Source of the DNA: a virus | Length of the DNA: 64,000 bases | Reading direction: 5' to 3' (one strand) | Virus record (IMG/VR): IMGVR_UViG_3300029983_000015 | Location: 1-64,000 of that record | Shown here: positions 35,208-43,178 of the stretch, piece after piece | How positions within the stretch are numbered: position 1 is the stretch's first letter | How the letters are laid out: each line of letters begins with the position of its first letter | Translations under genes and position numbers: made by a program | Notes under the pieces: generated by a model | What the model was told of the DNA's origin: nothing | What the model saw: only the letters and a program-made list of their open reading frames with translations | The model's database searches: none

Positions 35208-35261
35208 ATTAATTTGTTTTTTTAATTATAAAAGAAAAAATAAAAAAAGTTTTATTTATAT

Positions 35262-35272
35262 ATAATTTAATT
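35262..35272 (+). promoter_or_regulatory. Late-promoter-like TATATATA box
   Basis: TTATATATAAT about 35 nt before the ATG at 35303; weaker placement than others. Confidence 0.3.
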
Positions 35273-35302
35273 AATAGTAATAAAAAACATATTTTATATA
35301 AA

Positions 35303-35923
35303 ATGAATGAAAATCTTAAATTATTAGCAACAAATAAGTCTTATTACTCATGGGATTATGATTATAAGTCTGTTGAGGCTAAAATATTATTAGATATGAG
35401 TAACGATGATTTATATCTTAAATTAAATAGCTTTAAAGCTAAAACAGGATTAGGTAAAGGAGAGTGGAAAGATGATTTGGAATTTATAAAAATAGGAAAT
35501 TTAAAAACAAAAATAGATTCTGTTTTAGTAAATTCACTGCTTAAAAAATATGTGATATCTCAGCACAAATTTTCTAAACATTGGGAAGATGAAGAAGGAA
35601 ATCAAATGCTTTTATCTGAATTATTTATGCTACATAAAAAGGATATTTTGAAAGAACCAAAAAAAGAGATATCAGAATTAAAACACATAAAATCAATATC
35701 CACATTTGATAAAAAAGAATACTCTGATATTGAATTAGTTAAATATTCAGATAAAGCATATGCTATTTTTGGAAAAGGAACAAAAGAAATTAAAGAAGAT
35801 TTATTAGAATTAGGATGTAGATATAATAAATTTTTGACTGATCCTAAAACTGGCGAAAAAAAGGCTGGATGGATTTTTCCATTAAGTAAATTAGATAAAG
35901 TAAATGATTTGATAAAAAAATAA
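35303..35923 (+). CDS. Hypothetical protein with KAYAIFG...GAGWIF-type domain, 206 aa
   Basis: C-terminal residues about 150-205 (KAYAIFGKGTKEIKEDLLEL, then GCRYNKFLTDPKTGEKKAGW and IFPLSKL) match a small domain common in phage and plasmid proteins, usually seen as GDTKxIKxxLKxLGxRFNxxLKxGAGWIFP. Its role is not established. The N-terminal part (YSWDYDYKSVEAKILLDMSN) is unassigned. Followed 6 nt later by the next plus-strand gene. Confidence 0.6.
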   Translation: MNENLKLLATNKSYYSWDYDYKSVEAKILLDMSNDDLYLKLNSFKAKTGLGKGEWKDDLEFIKIGNLKTKIDSVLVNSLLKKYVISQHKFSKHWEDEEGNQMLLSELFMLHKKDILKEPKKEISELKHIKSISTFDKKEYSDIELVKYSDKAYAIFGKGTKEIKEDLLELGCRYNKFLTDPKTGEKKAGWIFPLSKLDKVNDLIKK

Positions 35924-35929
35924 AATAAA

Positions 35930-36526
35930 ATGAAAAAATCAGTTGAATATTCAAAATTACCAATTGCGAAATGCTGGTTTATTGATCATTGGGTGACATT
36001 TAGTCTTCATATAGGAGAGTCCAAAAACATAAAAGATTTTTTAAATATAAATAATATTTCATTTTTAGCAGATATGAAATTGAATATTAATAATATTCCT
36101 ATAGAATTTATCAATAAAAAAATAAATACTTTAAATGAGTATTTATCTTATAATTTTGACAATACTTCAACAAAGAAATTTTTACAATATTTTATAACAT
36201 CAATATTAGATATAAGATACGAATCAGAAGATAAATTGGTTTTTAGAATATCAAATGGTAGTACATGGAAAAACACTAAAATAATATCTAGTCATCCGTT
36301 ATATCAATCAAATGAACAAGTATTAAATGTTTCACAATTAGAATCAAAGATAAATACAAGTACAGCCAATACAACGGTAATAATTATCACATCAACTATA
36401 TCAAATGATATATACACTACAACCACAACAACCACAATAACAAATAATGCATTCGAGATAATTGACAAAAAACTTAAAGTTAAGACATTGTTTATACATA
36501 TACCAAATGAAATAAAAAAAATATGA
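35930..36526 (+). CDS. Paralogue of 7467 protein with Thr-rich tail, 198 aa
   Basis: N-terminal 130 residues align by eye with the protein at 7467-7919 (WFIDHWVTF, FLNINNISF, ITSILDIRYE). C-terminal part is Ser/Thr-rich (DIYTTTTTTTITNN) then a helix. Overlaps the protease gene by 4 nt. Probably a virion or appendage protein; unknown function. Confidence 0.65.
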   Translation: MKKSVEYSKLPIAKCWFIDHWVTFSLHIGESKNIKDFLNINNISFLADMKLNINNIPIEFINKKINTLNEYLSYNFDNTSTKKFLQYFITSILDIRYESEDKLVFRISNGSTWKNTKIISSHPLYQSNEQVLNVSQLESKINTSTANTTVIIITSTISNDIYTTTTTTTITNNAFEIIDKKLKVKTLFIHIPNEIKKI

Positions 36527-37746
36527 ATCAAGAAGAGTTATTAAAAAAATTAGAAGAGTATCATAAAAATACTGATGATAATATAATTGGAGTTGGATAT
36601 GGGTATAAAACCACTAGTGGAATAATATCTGATGAGTTATCAATAGTTTTTACTGTTAAAGATAAAATTGATAATGATAAATTGAAACCAGAACAATTAT
36701 TACCAGATTCATTAGTTATTGGTGATGAAACAATAAAAACTGATGTAGTAATTGGTAGCTATGAAAAATTTTGTGATGATTCTTTTTATGATTGGGAAAC
36801 AATTCCCCCATCAAACAGAAATACATTTCGTCCATTGAAATGTGGAGTTTCTTGTAGTAATATTACATCAATGTATAATTATTCTGGTACATTGGGATTT
36901 TTAGCTATAGATAATGAAACAAATTCATTAGTTGGAGTATCAAATAATCATGTATTTTCTGATGATTCTTCTATATGTTCAGAAAGATCAATAGATGGAG
37001 AAATATATAATATCAAAGGTAATATAGTAGGACAAAAACATGAAACACCAAATGATATGTTTCCAATTGGAATAGTTAAAAGATATTATCCTATAAGGCA
37101 AACTGAATATAATTATGCAGAGGTTTCATTGACAACAATTTATTCTGGACAAACTTACATAAATAAAAAAACATCATATAATCAAGAAGGATTAGAATCA
37201 TCTTCTTACTCATTTGCAACAACAGACGAAATAAATAACTTATTAAAACCAGGTAATATATCATATAATCCATTATTATATAGTGCAGGTAGAACAACAG
37301 GAGCTAAAGGTGAATATATCACTAAATTATTAGTTTATCAATCTCCTGCAGTAGCAACAGTATCATATAATATTCAAGGAGTTAGTACTCCTATTGTGTT
37401 TTCTGATCTTATAGTTTTTGTAGCAACAACTGGTACAACTCAACCAATAAGTGATATGTGTGATTATCCTATTTGGCATGGAGATTCTGGTTCTGCGTTA
37501 ATTGCAGATTTTTCAGGAACTAAAAAAATAATAGGATTATGTTTTTCTGGTTCTGATAAAGTAGGTTTGGCTTGCAGAATTGATAGAATTTCAAGTTTAA
37601 TTAATATATCAGCATGGAATGGAGAACCAGTTAATTATTCAAGTGAAACAGAAATAGATGAAATTACTGTTGATGGATTAAGTGACTATGAATATATAAC
37701 TGTGTCTGGAAAAACTTATTGGCAGGCAGGATTAGTGTATAATTAA
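36523..37746 (+). CDS. Trypsin-like serine protease-like protein, 407 aa
   Basis: Chymotrypsin-fold features: VGVSNNHVF with likely catalytic His143 and HGDSGSALI with catalytic Ser322. The acidic residue expected in between is not obvious; NYAEVSL near residue 198 is the best candidate region but has Asn where Asp is usual. N-terminal about 80 residues (NIIGVGYGYKTTSGIISDEL) form a separate beta domain as in some bacterial trypsin-like proteins. Coupled to the Thr-rich protein upstream. Could process virion proteins or host surface proteins; not placed near a capsid gene. Confidence 0.7.
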   Translation: MNQEELLKKLEEYHKNTDDNIIGVGYGYKTTSGIISDELSIVFTVKDKIDNDKLKPEQLLPDSLVIGDETIKTDVVIGSYEKFCDDSFYDWETIPPSNRNTFRPLKCGVSCSNITSMYNYSGTLGFLAIDNETNSLVGVSNNHVFSDDSSICSERSIDGEIYNIKGNIVGQKHETPNDMFPIGIVKRYYPIRQTEYNYAEVSLTTIYSGQTYINKKTSYNQEGLESSSYSFATTDEINNLLKPGNISYNPLLYSAGRTTGAKGEYITKLLVYQSPAVATVSYNIQGVSTPIVFSDLIVFVATTGTTQPISDMCDYPIWHGDSGSALIADFSGTKKIIGLCFSGSDKVGLACRIDRISSLINISAWNGEPVNYSSETEIDEITVDGLSDYEYITVSGKTYWQAGLVYN

Positions 37747-38456
37747 TTATCTTGTAATAAATTAAGTGTATTTAATTTTAATCTTCTAAATCCATAAGAT
37801 GCATCTATAATATCTAAATATAATCCTTTATAAGTTTTAGAATCTTCTAAGATTGAAATATCTTTTTTATATAATGAGATATCTTCAAGATAGTTATTCA
37901 CTTTAAGTACTAATTCATTTTGAATTGCATTGTATGTATTTATAGATAATAATGTATCATTTGAATATTTTAATATTTCATCAAAATCAACATCACAATT
38001 ATCTAGTTTTTTAATTTTATTTATGAAAAAATTATTTTTTATATTTTTATAAACATTACAAATTTCTTCTGAATCTTCAATTAATGTAACATTTAAATTG
38101 TTAACGTTTTTATTTGCTGTTATTAAATTTATTTTTGATCTAACATTTTGTATCGAGTCAATAAGATAATAATATTTTTTTCTGGATTGAAAAATTTTAG
38201 ATGTATATTCACACTCTATATTTGTTCCAAGAGATAAATAAATTTTACCTTCATTAGATTCCAACTGTGATATAATTATATTTATTTGTTTTTCTGCAAA
38301 TTTTATAGTTTTCCAAGTTTGAACTTTAGATAAAATTTTAGTAAAAACAAACGGATTAAATTTTTCATTGAGCCCGCAATATGAGAAATAGAAAACTCCA
38401 AGTTCTGGATGATTTATTCTTACAGCGTACTCATTATTAATTTTTATCTTAGACAT
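37743..38456 (-). CDS. RKxKL-tagged hypothetical protein, 237 aa
   Basis: N-terminal part is beta-rich (EYAVRINHPELGVFYFSYCG), a long helical middle (VNNYLEDISLYKKDISILED), end YGFRRLKLNTLNLLQDN, a tag with leucines encoded by both CTT and TTA. It overlaps the protease gene tail-to-tail by 4 nt. Function unknown. Confidence 0.6.
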   Translation of the reverse strand: MSKIKINNEYAVRINHPELGVFYFSYCGLNEKFNPFVFTKILSKVQTWKTIKFAEKQINIIISQLESNEGKIYLSLGTNIECEYTSKIFQSRKKYYYLIDSIQNVRSKINLITANKNVNNLNVTLIEDSEEICNVYKNIKNNFFINKIKKLDNCDVDFDEILKYSNDTLLSINTYNAIQNELVLKVNNYLEDISLYKKDISILEDSKTYKGLYLDIIDASYGFRRLKLNTLNLLQDN

Positions 38457-38636
38457 ATCATTATATTTTAATTATTACATATAGAATTGATGTTTATACT
38501 TACAATTGATAGATAAGTTTATAATTTGTACTTAAATAAAGTTATAAATCATTATCTTTTTTAAAATAAAAATAAACTTATTTGAAAATATAAAATACAT
38601 TATCATTAATATAAAAAACAAAAAATTATAACAGAA

Positions 38637-39188
38637 ATGAAAAAGTTAGCATGGAAGAAAGTAAATGGAGAAAAAATTGAAAACATTAATGATTATGTTC
38701 TAAATTATGTAAAAAACATTGATAATGGATCCAAAGTAATAGTTGGATGTGATTCAGATAGTCATATGCATAGAACTAAATATGCGGTAACTGTAGTTTT
38801 TTATAATGAGAACAAAAAAAAAGGTGCCCATGTTGTTTATGCAACATATACTGAGCCAAAGGTTAAAGATCTTGTAACTAAATTGTGGAATGAAGTATAT
38901 TTGGCTCATTCTGTTGCGGAATCTATAAATGAAAAATTAATTGAAATTGATTATAAACATAAATTTGATACTAATCTTTATGATGGATCTACTCCCAATA
39001 AGTTAGTTGAAATTCATGTTGATTTAAATGCCAGTAAAAATACAAGAAACGGAGCAAAATTATCAGACAATAAATCAAATAAAGTTTATACTGCTGTTAT
39101 GGGTTGGTTATGTGGAGATAAATATAAAGTAATGAGTAAGCCAGATAGTTTTGCGTCTAGTTCAGCATCTGATCGTTTGTGTAAATAA
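38637..39188 (+). CDS. YkuK-like (DUF458) RNase H-fold protein
   Basis: 183 residues. VIVGCDSDSHMHRTKYAVTV matches the N-terminal strand and acidic residues of the YkuK/DUF458 family, and VEIHVDLNASKNTRNGAKLS plus VYTAVMGWLCGDKYKVMSKP fit its later motifs. The family has a ribonuclease H-like fold; activity is not firmly established. In a phage it might process RNA primers or RNA. Preceded by 180 nt without a gene. Confidence 0.75.
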   Translation: MKKLAWKKVNGEKIENINDYVLNYVKNIDNGSKVIVGCDSDSHMHRTKYAVTVVFYNENKKKGAHVVYATYTEPKVKDLVTKLWNEVYLAHSVAESINEKLIEIDYKHKFDTNLYDGSTPNKLVEIHVDLNASKNTRNGAKLSDNKSNKVYTAVMGWLCGDKYKVMSKPDSFASSSASDRLCK

Positions 39189-39238
39189 AAATATATAGAA
39201 AAATAGATAAAAAATATTTATATATAAGGTATATAATT

Positions 39239-39298
39239 ATGAGTAAAAATCTAATAATAAAAATATTAAATGAAAATAACCTAGTAAGACTTTTTTAA
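39239..39298 (+). CDS. 19-residue mini-gene (tentative)
   Basis: ATG at 39239 reads MSKNLIIKILNENNLVRLF and stops at 39298. A TATATATAAGG box lies about 15 nt upstream, and a terminator hairpin (39278-39314) overlaps its 3' end. Could be a tiny amphipathic peptide gene or a leader peptide; could also be chance. Confidence 0.3.
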   Translation: MSKNLIIKILNENNLVRLF

Positions 39299-39315
39299 AG
39301 TTTGCTAGGTTTTTG
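39278..39315 (+). terminator. Hairpin terminator/attenuator
   Basis: AACCTAG/CTAGGTT stem followed by TTTT, overlapping the end of the 19-residue frame. Confidence 0.55.
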
Positions 39316-39331
39316 TATTTATATAACAAAT

Positions 39332-39407
39332 GAGAGATTCAGGTTAATGTCCTGACTAAGTAATATAAAAAATTACATTAGGTGTGTGTAAGCTATCTCT
39401 CTTTTTT
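39332..39407 (+). ncRNA. Candidate small structured RNA with pseudoknot
   Basis: Outer helix GAGAGAT (39332-39338) with ATCTCTC (39395-39401), followed by six T residues as a terminator. Inside: hairpin CAGG-TTAATGT-CCTG (39340-39354) and hairpin GTAAT-loop-ATTAC (39360-39376). The loop TAATGT is exactly complementary to ACATTA (39375-39380), allowing a pseudoknot. No coding frame. No known riboswitch family recognised. Confidence 0.5.
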
Positions 39408-39428
39408 CAATTTTACAAAAGAAAGAAG

Positions 39429-39459
39429 GTGGAACATTAGGTTGTTTCACTTTTTTTTA
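39429..39459 (+). terminator. Second hairpin with T-run
   Basis: GTGGAAC/GTTTCAC stem (one G-T) with loop ATTAGGTT and eight T residues. Its ACATTAGGT repeats a motif in the structured RNA just upstream (39375-39383). Confidence 0.6.
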
Positions 39460-39521
39460 TTATATTTGTAATAGTAAAAAATAAACAGTTAAAAATACAA
39501 TAATTAAGGTTTTTTAAATAA

Positions 39522-40364
39522 ATGATAGAAAATGATAAAAGTGATATATTATTTTGTTGGAAAGATGATAATAATATATGTGTTCAGGTTAATATACCGT
39601 TTGAAGAATTCAAGAAAATAAAAAATATGGTTGGTAATTATGTATATAGAGTATACCAAAGTCATGGTTATAAAAATCCATTATATAGTAGTGATATTGA
39701 TGATAAGTTATTAGAGATTGGTGGATTTTATTATCATACAGAATATATTAATAAATTCACAAATAATAGAAAAACATATGAGAATATGATGAAAATTAAT
39801 GATATAAGAGACAAAGAATCATTCATTAGGTTTTTAAGATATGGTGAGTTATTCAATCAATATCATTATTCTGGTAAAATGTTTTTTCATAATTATAATA
39901 CGGTTGAAGAGTGCTCTACAAAAGGATCAAGAGCAGAAATATACGCTAGAGGTAATTTTGAAATGTTTATAAATGACAAATATAAAGAAATTAAACATAT
40001 CAATGAAGAAACAAAAAAAATAACAAATCCAAACATTAACATGACTGATTTGATTAAAGTTAATTATCCAAAAAACGCAAAAGAGGATTTTAATGGAATA
40101 GATGGTTCATTCATTTTCAACAATCAAACATTCACAGTTCAAGTAAAACCATTTATATCGAAGACGTATAATGAAGATAATCTTGAAATTTGTTCTAATG
40201 GATCAATGTCATTTAATACTCATTATTTGGTACTATACAAAGAAATAAACATCAATAAAAAATATACATACGATATAATAATATTACAAAATGGAACAAA
40301 TAAGGATAAAATAAAAATTGAAGGTAATAATTATATAACTAATAAAATAAACAAAAAAAACTAA
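39522..40364 (+). CDS. Possible PD-(D/E)xK-fold nuclease, 280 aa
   Basis: Residues about 185-210 (EDFNGIDGSFIFNNQTFTVQ then VKP) resemble the D-x(n)-(E/Q)xK core of restriction-type nucleases: DGS, then QVK in a strand. An upstream GSRAEIYARGNFEM could supply the acidic helix residue. N-terminal part unknown. If active it would cut DNA; the QxK variant occurs in real nucleases. A possible -7 box TATATTTG lies 55 nt upstream. Confidence 0.45.
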   Translation: MIENDKSDILFCWKDDNNICVQVNIPFEEFKKIKNMVGNYVYRVYQSHGYKNPLYSSDIDDKLLEIGGFYYHTEYINKFTNNRKTYENMMKINDIRDKESFIRFLRYGELFNQYHYSGKMFFHNYNTVEECSTKGSRAEIYARGNFEMFINDKYKEIKHINEETKKITNPNINMTDLIKVNYPKNAKEDFNGIDGSFIFNNQTFTVQVKPFISKTYNEDNLEICSNGSMSFNTHYLVLYKEININKKYTYDIIILQNGTNKDKIKIEGNNYITNKINKKN

Positions 40365-40398
40365 AAAAAGAGTAGATTTTAAATCTACTCTTTTTTTT
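40363..40398. terminator. Bidirectional terminator
   Basis: AAAGAGTAGATT/AATCTACTCTTT stem with A/T runs; nearly the same stem as at 4594. Confidence 0.75.
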
Positions 40399-40399
40399 A

Positions 40400-40810
40400 T
40401 TAATTTTTAAATTTCTTCAGTCTTTTAATATCATCTTTCAAATCTTGACTATAATATTTAATTAAGAATTGAATATCATTATTTTTAATTTCATAATAAT
40501 CTTTAATTAATGTAATATCATTATTACTAAATTCTGATTTTATTTTGTTTTTTGAAGGATTTTTTGTTTTCCACCACCAATCAGGTGTTCCATTAGTTGA
40601 TCCATAAAAAAACTGATTCCAAATGTCTAATGAAGATGATTTATTAATATTTTTATTATTAAAGAATTGAGCTTTTCTTAAATCTTTATATGCAAACTTT
40701 CTATTGAGAACAAAAAATGCATCTTTTTTCTCATCATCAGTTACAAATTTATATTTTTCTTTATCTTTAAATATAATATTAGCAAGTGTTATAAAATCTA
40801 CTTTCGCCAT
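40400..40810 (-). CDS. Possible gp62-like clamp-loader small subunit, 136 aa
   Basis: Pattern FVLNRKFAYKDLRKAQFFNN, DIWNQFFYGSTNGTPDWWWK, and a C-terminal helix with KDYYEIKNNDIQFLIKYYSQ resembles the layout of short gp62-type clamp-loader subunits of T4-like cyanophages as I recall them (FxxNRxxS, DxxxFxNxxN, PWxxK, YYGYS). gp62 works with gp44 to load the sliding clamp. No gp44 is in this window. Alternative: an unrelated conserved phage protein. Confidence 0.4.
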   Translation of the reverse strand: MAKVDFITLANIIFKDKEKYKFVTDDEKKDAFFVLNRKFAYKDLRKAQFFNNKNINKSSSLDIWNQFFYGSTNGTPDWWWKTKNPSKNKIKSEFSNNDITLIKDYYEIKNNDIQFLIKYYSQDLKDDIKRLKKFKN

Positions 40811-41001
40811 ATTCTCTTAGTTATTTTAGGTGATAAATATAATCCTATAAGAACCCAAATCATCCACAAAATTGTAAATATTGGTATATTATTTTCACTG
40901 AATAAAAAAACAAAAGGAAATAATATTAATGACCAAATCACATTTACTATACAAAGTCTTTTATATCCTTCTTCTATTTTTTCTTTTAAATTTTTTTCCA
41001 T
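40798..41001 (-). CDS. Two-pass membrane protein, 67 aa
   Basis: Two hydrophobic spans (VIWSLILFPFVFLFS, IPIFTILWMIWVLIGLYL) with charged ends. Overlaps both neighbours by 13-16 nt in the tdk transcript. Unknown function. Confidence 0.6.
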   Translation of the reverse strand: MEKNLKEKIEEGYKRLCIVNVIWSLILFPFVFLFSENNIPIFTILWMIWVLIGLYLSPKITKRIWRK

Positions 41002-41576
41002 TTCTGTTCTTTTAATAATTTTTTATAACATTTTCTACATAAAGGTTTGTAACTATCGTTACCTCCTATTATAATTTCTTCACCTTCTGTAATTATTTTA
41101 TTATCAGTTATTTTAGCATTGATTATTGCTTTTTTAGTTTTACAATGACTACAAATAGTTTTAATCTCTTCAATTGAATCTGATAGTGACATTAAATATT
41201 TCGAACTTTCAAAAGGTTGAAGAAGATAGGACGATCTCAATCCGTAACAAATCACAGGAATATCTAATTCATCCACTATATTTGTCAATTGAAAAATGTG
41301 ATTCTTAGTTAAGAACTGAACTTCATCTACAAAAACACAAGATATATCTAATTCTTTTTCAACTATATCATAAATATTTGTATCATCATTAACTGGTATA
41401 GCATCAATTGATAATCCTATTCTTGATGTTATTTTACCTAAACCATATCTAACATCCTTACTAGATGTGAAACACATTGTTTTTTTTCCATTCTCAGTAT
41501 AATTAAAGTTTGTTTTTATTAAATCTATACTTTTTCCTGCATTCATTGTGGAATATCTAAAATAGAGTTTTGCCAT
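40986..41576 (-). CDS. tdk: Thymidine kinase
   Basis: 196 residues, normal length. P-loop STMNAGKSIDLI near the N-terminus, Walker B VFVDEVQFL near residue 80, and zinc ligands CSHC and CRKC (about 138-180), the hallmark of type II thymidine kinases. Phosphorylates thymidine for phage DNA synthesis, fitting a salvage role alongside the nucleotidase at 10487. First gene of a three-gene minus-strand operon. Confidence 0.92.
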   Translation of the reverse strand: MAKLYFRYSTMNAGKSIDLIKTNFNYTENGKKTMCFTSSKDVRYGLGKITSRIGLSIDAIPVNDDTNIYDIVEKELDISCVFVDEVQFLTKNHIFQLTNIVDELDIPVICYGLRSSYLLQPFESSKYLMSLSDSIEEIKTICSHCKTKKAIINAKITDNKIITEGEEIIIGGNDSYKPLCRKCYKKLLKEQKWKKI

Positions 41577-41800
41577 TTATTTATATTTAATTGTTTTTAA
41601 TTATTTCTAATTATTTTTTTAATATCTAATAATCAGATACTTATAAGTATATGATAATAAGTTACTTATAAAAAATAGAAATATCTGAAAGATGTTAATT
41701 AATATATACTTGGGTAAGAAATACTATAATTATATATCAAAATTTTTTAAAAAGTTGAATAATATTCAACTTAATTTACAATAAAAAAAATTAATTCTCT
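41577..41800. other. Intergenic region with palindromes
   Basis: No gene. Contains a perfect hairpin AAGTTGAAT/ATTCAACTT (41752-41772) and an ACTTATAAGT palindrome near 41640. Probably holds divergent promoters for tdk (-) and the gene at 41801 (+); hairpin role unknown. Confidence 0.4.
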
Positions 41801-42007
41801 ATGAAAAAAATTGAAAAGAACAATGTATGGAAATTGGTTTGGGATTATGAAACCAAAGATGTTTTATTACTAAAACAAATTGAAGGAGATTTTGAAACAG
41901 TAAATGAGATTTTTGAAGCAAAAAGTAAAAATGAGATTTATGAAAAAATATTTGAACTTGGATTAAGATATGAGCCAGAACTTCTTGAAGAAGAAGAATG
42001 GGTATAA
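41801..42007 (+). CDS. Hypothetical acidic protein, 68 aa
   Basis: Begins MKKIEKNNVWKLVWDYETKD, ends in an acidic tail (YEPELLEEEEWV). Single-gene unit with its own terminator. No family recognised. Confidence 0.55.
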   Translation: MKKIEKNNVWKLVWDYETKDVLLLKQIEGDFETVNEIFEAKSKNEIYEKIFELGLRYEPELLEEEEWV

Positions 42008-42040
42008 AAAAGAGTTCTGTGAAAACAGAACTCTTTTTTT
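42006..42040. terminator. Bidirectional terminator
   Basis: AAAAAGAGTTCTG/CAGAACTCTTTTT stem. Confidence 0.8.
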
Positions 42041-42128
42041 AATATTTTTTAATTTATTTCAAATGCAAAGATACAAAAAAATCTTGAAAAAATAAAATTT
42101 TTCATGATTTTTTTTATATTATTCAGAT

Positions 42129-42404
42129 TTATTTGAATGATATTTTGTCTTTATTTTTAATTGCTTTATTTAATAAATATTTTACAACATCATTAAGCTT
42201 AATTTTTTTACTTTTGCACATTTCTAAACTTTGATTAAATGTTTCATTGTCTATATCTAATAAAATAATATTTTTTCCATTGTTATATGAACTGATGAAA
42301 GATCTCATGACTTCACTCATAGATTTTCCTTTATTTTCACATACATCTTGAAATTTTTGATATTCATCATCATCTATTCTCAATTTTAAGAAAGAATTTT
42401 TCAT
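42129..42404 (-). CDS. Tandem ribbon-helix-helix DNA-binding protein, 91 aa
   Basis: Two RHH-like halves in one chain: residues about 4-40 (LKLRIDDDEYQKFQDVCENK, then SMSEVMRSFISSY) and about 46-84 (IILLDIDNETFNQSLEMCKS, then KLNDVVKYLLNKAI). Classical Arc/MetJ/CopG proteins are single-RHH and dimerise; this one could form the two-fold unit within a chain. Probable transcription regulator. Confidence 0.65.
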   Translation of the reverse strand: MKNSFLKLRIDDDEYQKFQDVCENKGKSMSEVMRSFISSYNNGKNIILLDIDNETFNQSLEMCKSKKIKLNDVVKYLLNKAIKNKDKISFK

Positions 42405-42421
42405 TCTAATTATTTTATTTA

Positions 42422-42556
42422 TTATTTTTCTAATTCATTAATCTTTTTTAATTCATTAATTATTATAATATTAGATTGCATTCTTTTTCTATTTTTATAA
42501 TAATTTTGATTATTTCTTTTTACTTTCGCTACTTTTACTTTTCTAGTTTTGCCCAT
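42422..42556 (-). CDS. Very small basic protein, 44 aa
   Basis: ATG at 42556 reading left, TAA at 42422. Begins MGKTRKVKVAKVKRNNQNYY and ends IINELKKINELEK, loosely like the second tag. Highly basic N-terminus suggests nucleic-acid or ribosome binding. Lies directly upstream of the RHH gene. Confidence 0.5.
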   Translation of the reverse strand: MGKTRKVKVAKVKRNNQNYYKNRKRMQSNIIIINELKKINELEK

Positions 42557-42604
42557 TGAATATTATTCATTTTTTATAATATATAAAAAATAATATAAAA
42601 AGTT

Positions 42605-42615
42605 TTATATATAAC
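42605..42615 (+). promoter_or_regulatory. Late-promoter-like TATATATAAC box
   Basis: 5-15 nt before the ATG at 42620; same box class as at 43694. Confidence 0.4.
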
Positions 42616-42619
42616 ACAT

Positions 42620-43090
42620 ATGAAAAATATTAAAACATTTGAAACTTGGAAAGACAATATTATAGATGATAAATTATTCACTAGTGGCAAAGCTAAATAT
42701 GATCCAACAGTATTTGGTGGAATTATAAAATATAAATCAGGAAATTCTGAGCCATATTACTTCGCAAGAATACAGAAAAAAGGCGGTTTTTTTATATGTA
42801 AAATTTTCAAAAAAAATAAAGATGGAGAAAGTGTAAGATTGAGAAATAAAAAGAAAGATGATTTGAAAGATGCACACAATTATGTTAGAGAATTTATAAA
42901 TCAAAGATTAAAGAGAGATGAAGAAAAAGGAGAGAGTAATGATTCTTTCTTTGAGCCTAAAAAAAGACATCATAATACAGACAATGATAAATTTTTTCCT
43001 GATGAATATAATGACAATAAATCTTTTGAACCTTATTCACAACCTGCAATAGAACCTCAAAAAAGAAAAACTATTATTAGAAGATTTTAA
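42620..43090 (+). CDS. N-tagged basic protein, 156 aa
   Basis: Begins MKNIKTFETWKDNI; no KFN end (ends KTIIRRF). The middle (EPYYFARIQKKGGFFICKIF, then NKDGESVRLRNKKKDDLKDA) resembles a small AP2/integrase-like or beta-sheet DNA-binding layout, low certainty; the C-terminal third is Pro/Lys/Asp-rich and probably disordered. Candidate internal head protein that might bind DNA. Confidence 0.6.
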   Translation: MKNIKTFETWKDNIIDDKLFTSGKAKYDPTVFGGIIKYKSGNSEPYYFARIQKKGGFFICKIFKKNKDGESVRLRNKKKDDLKDAHNYVREFINQRLKRDEEKGESNDSFFEPKKRHHNTDNDKFFPDEYNDNKSFEPYSQPAIEPQKRKTIIRRF

Positions 43091-43126
43091 AAAATTCCTT
43101 ATATAAAAATATAAGGAATTTTTATT
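43091..43126 (+). terminator. Hairpin terminator
   Basis: AAAAATTCCTTATAT/ATATAAGGAATTTTT stem. Confidence 0.75.
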
Positions 43127-43178
43127 TGAACTTTTTAATTAAATGTTAATATACTAATTATAAAAATAATTTTAAAAA

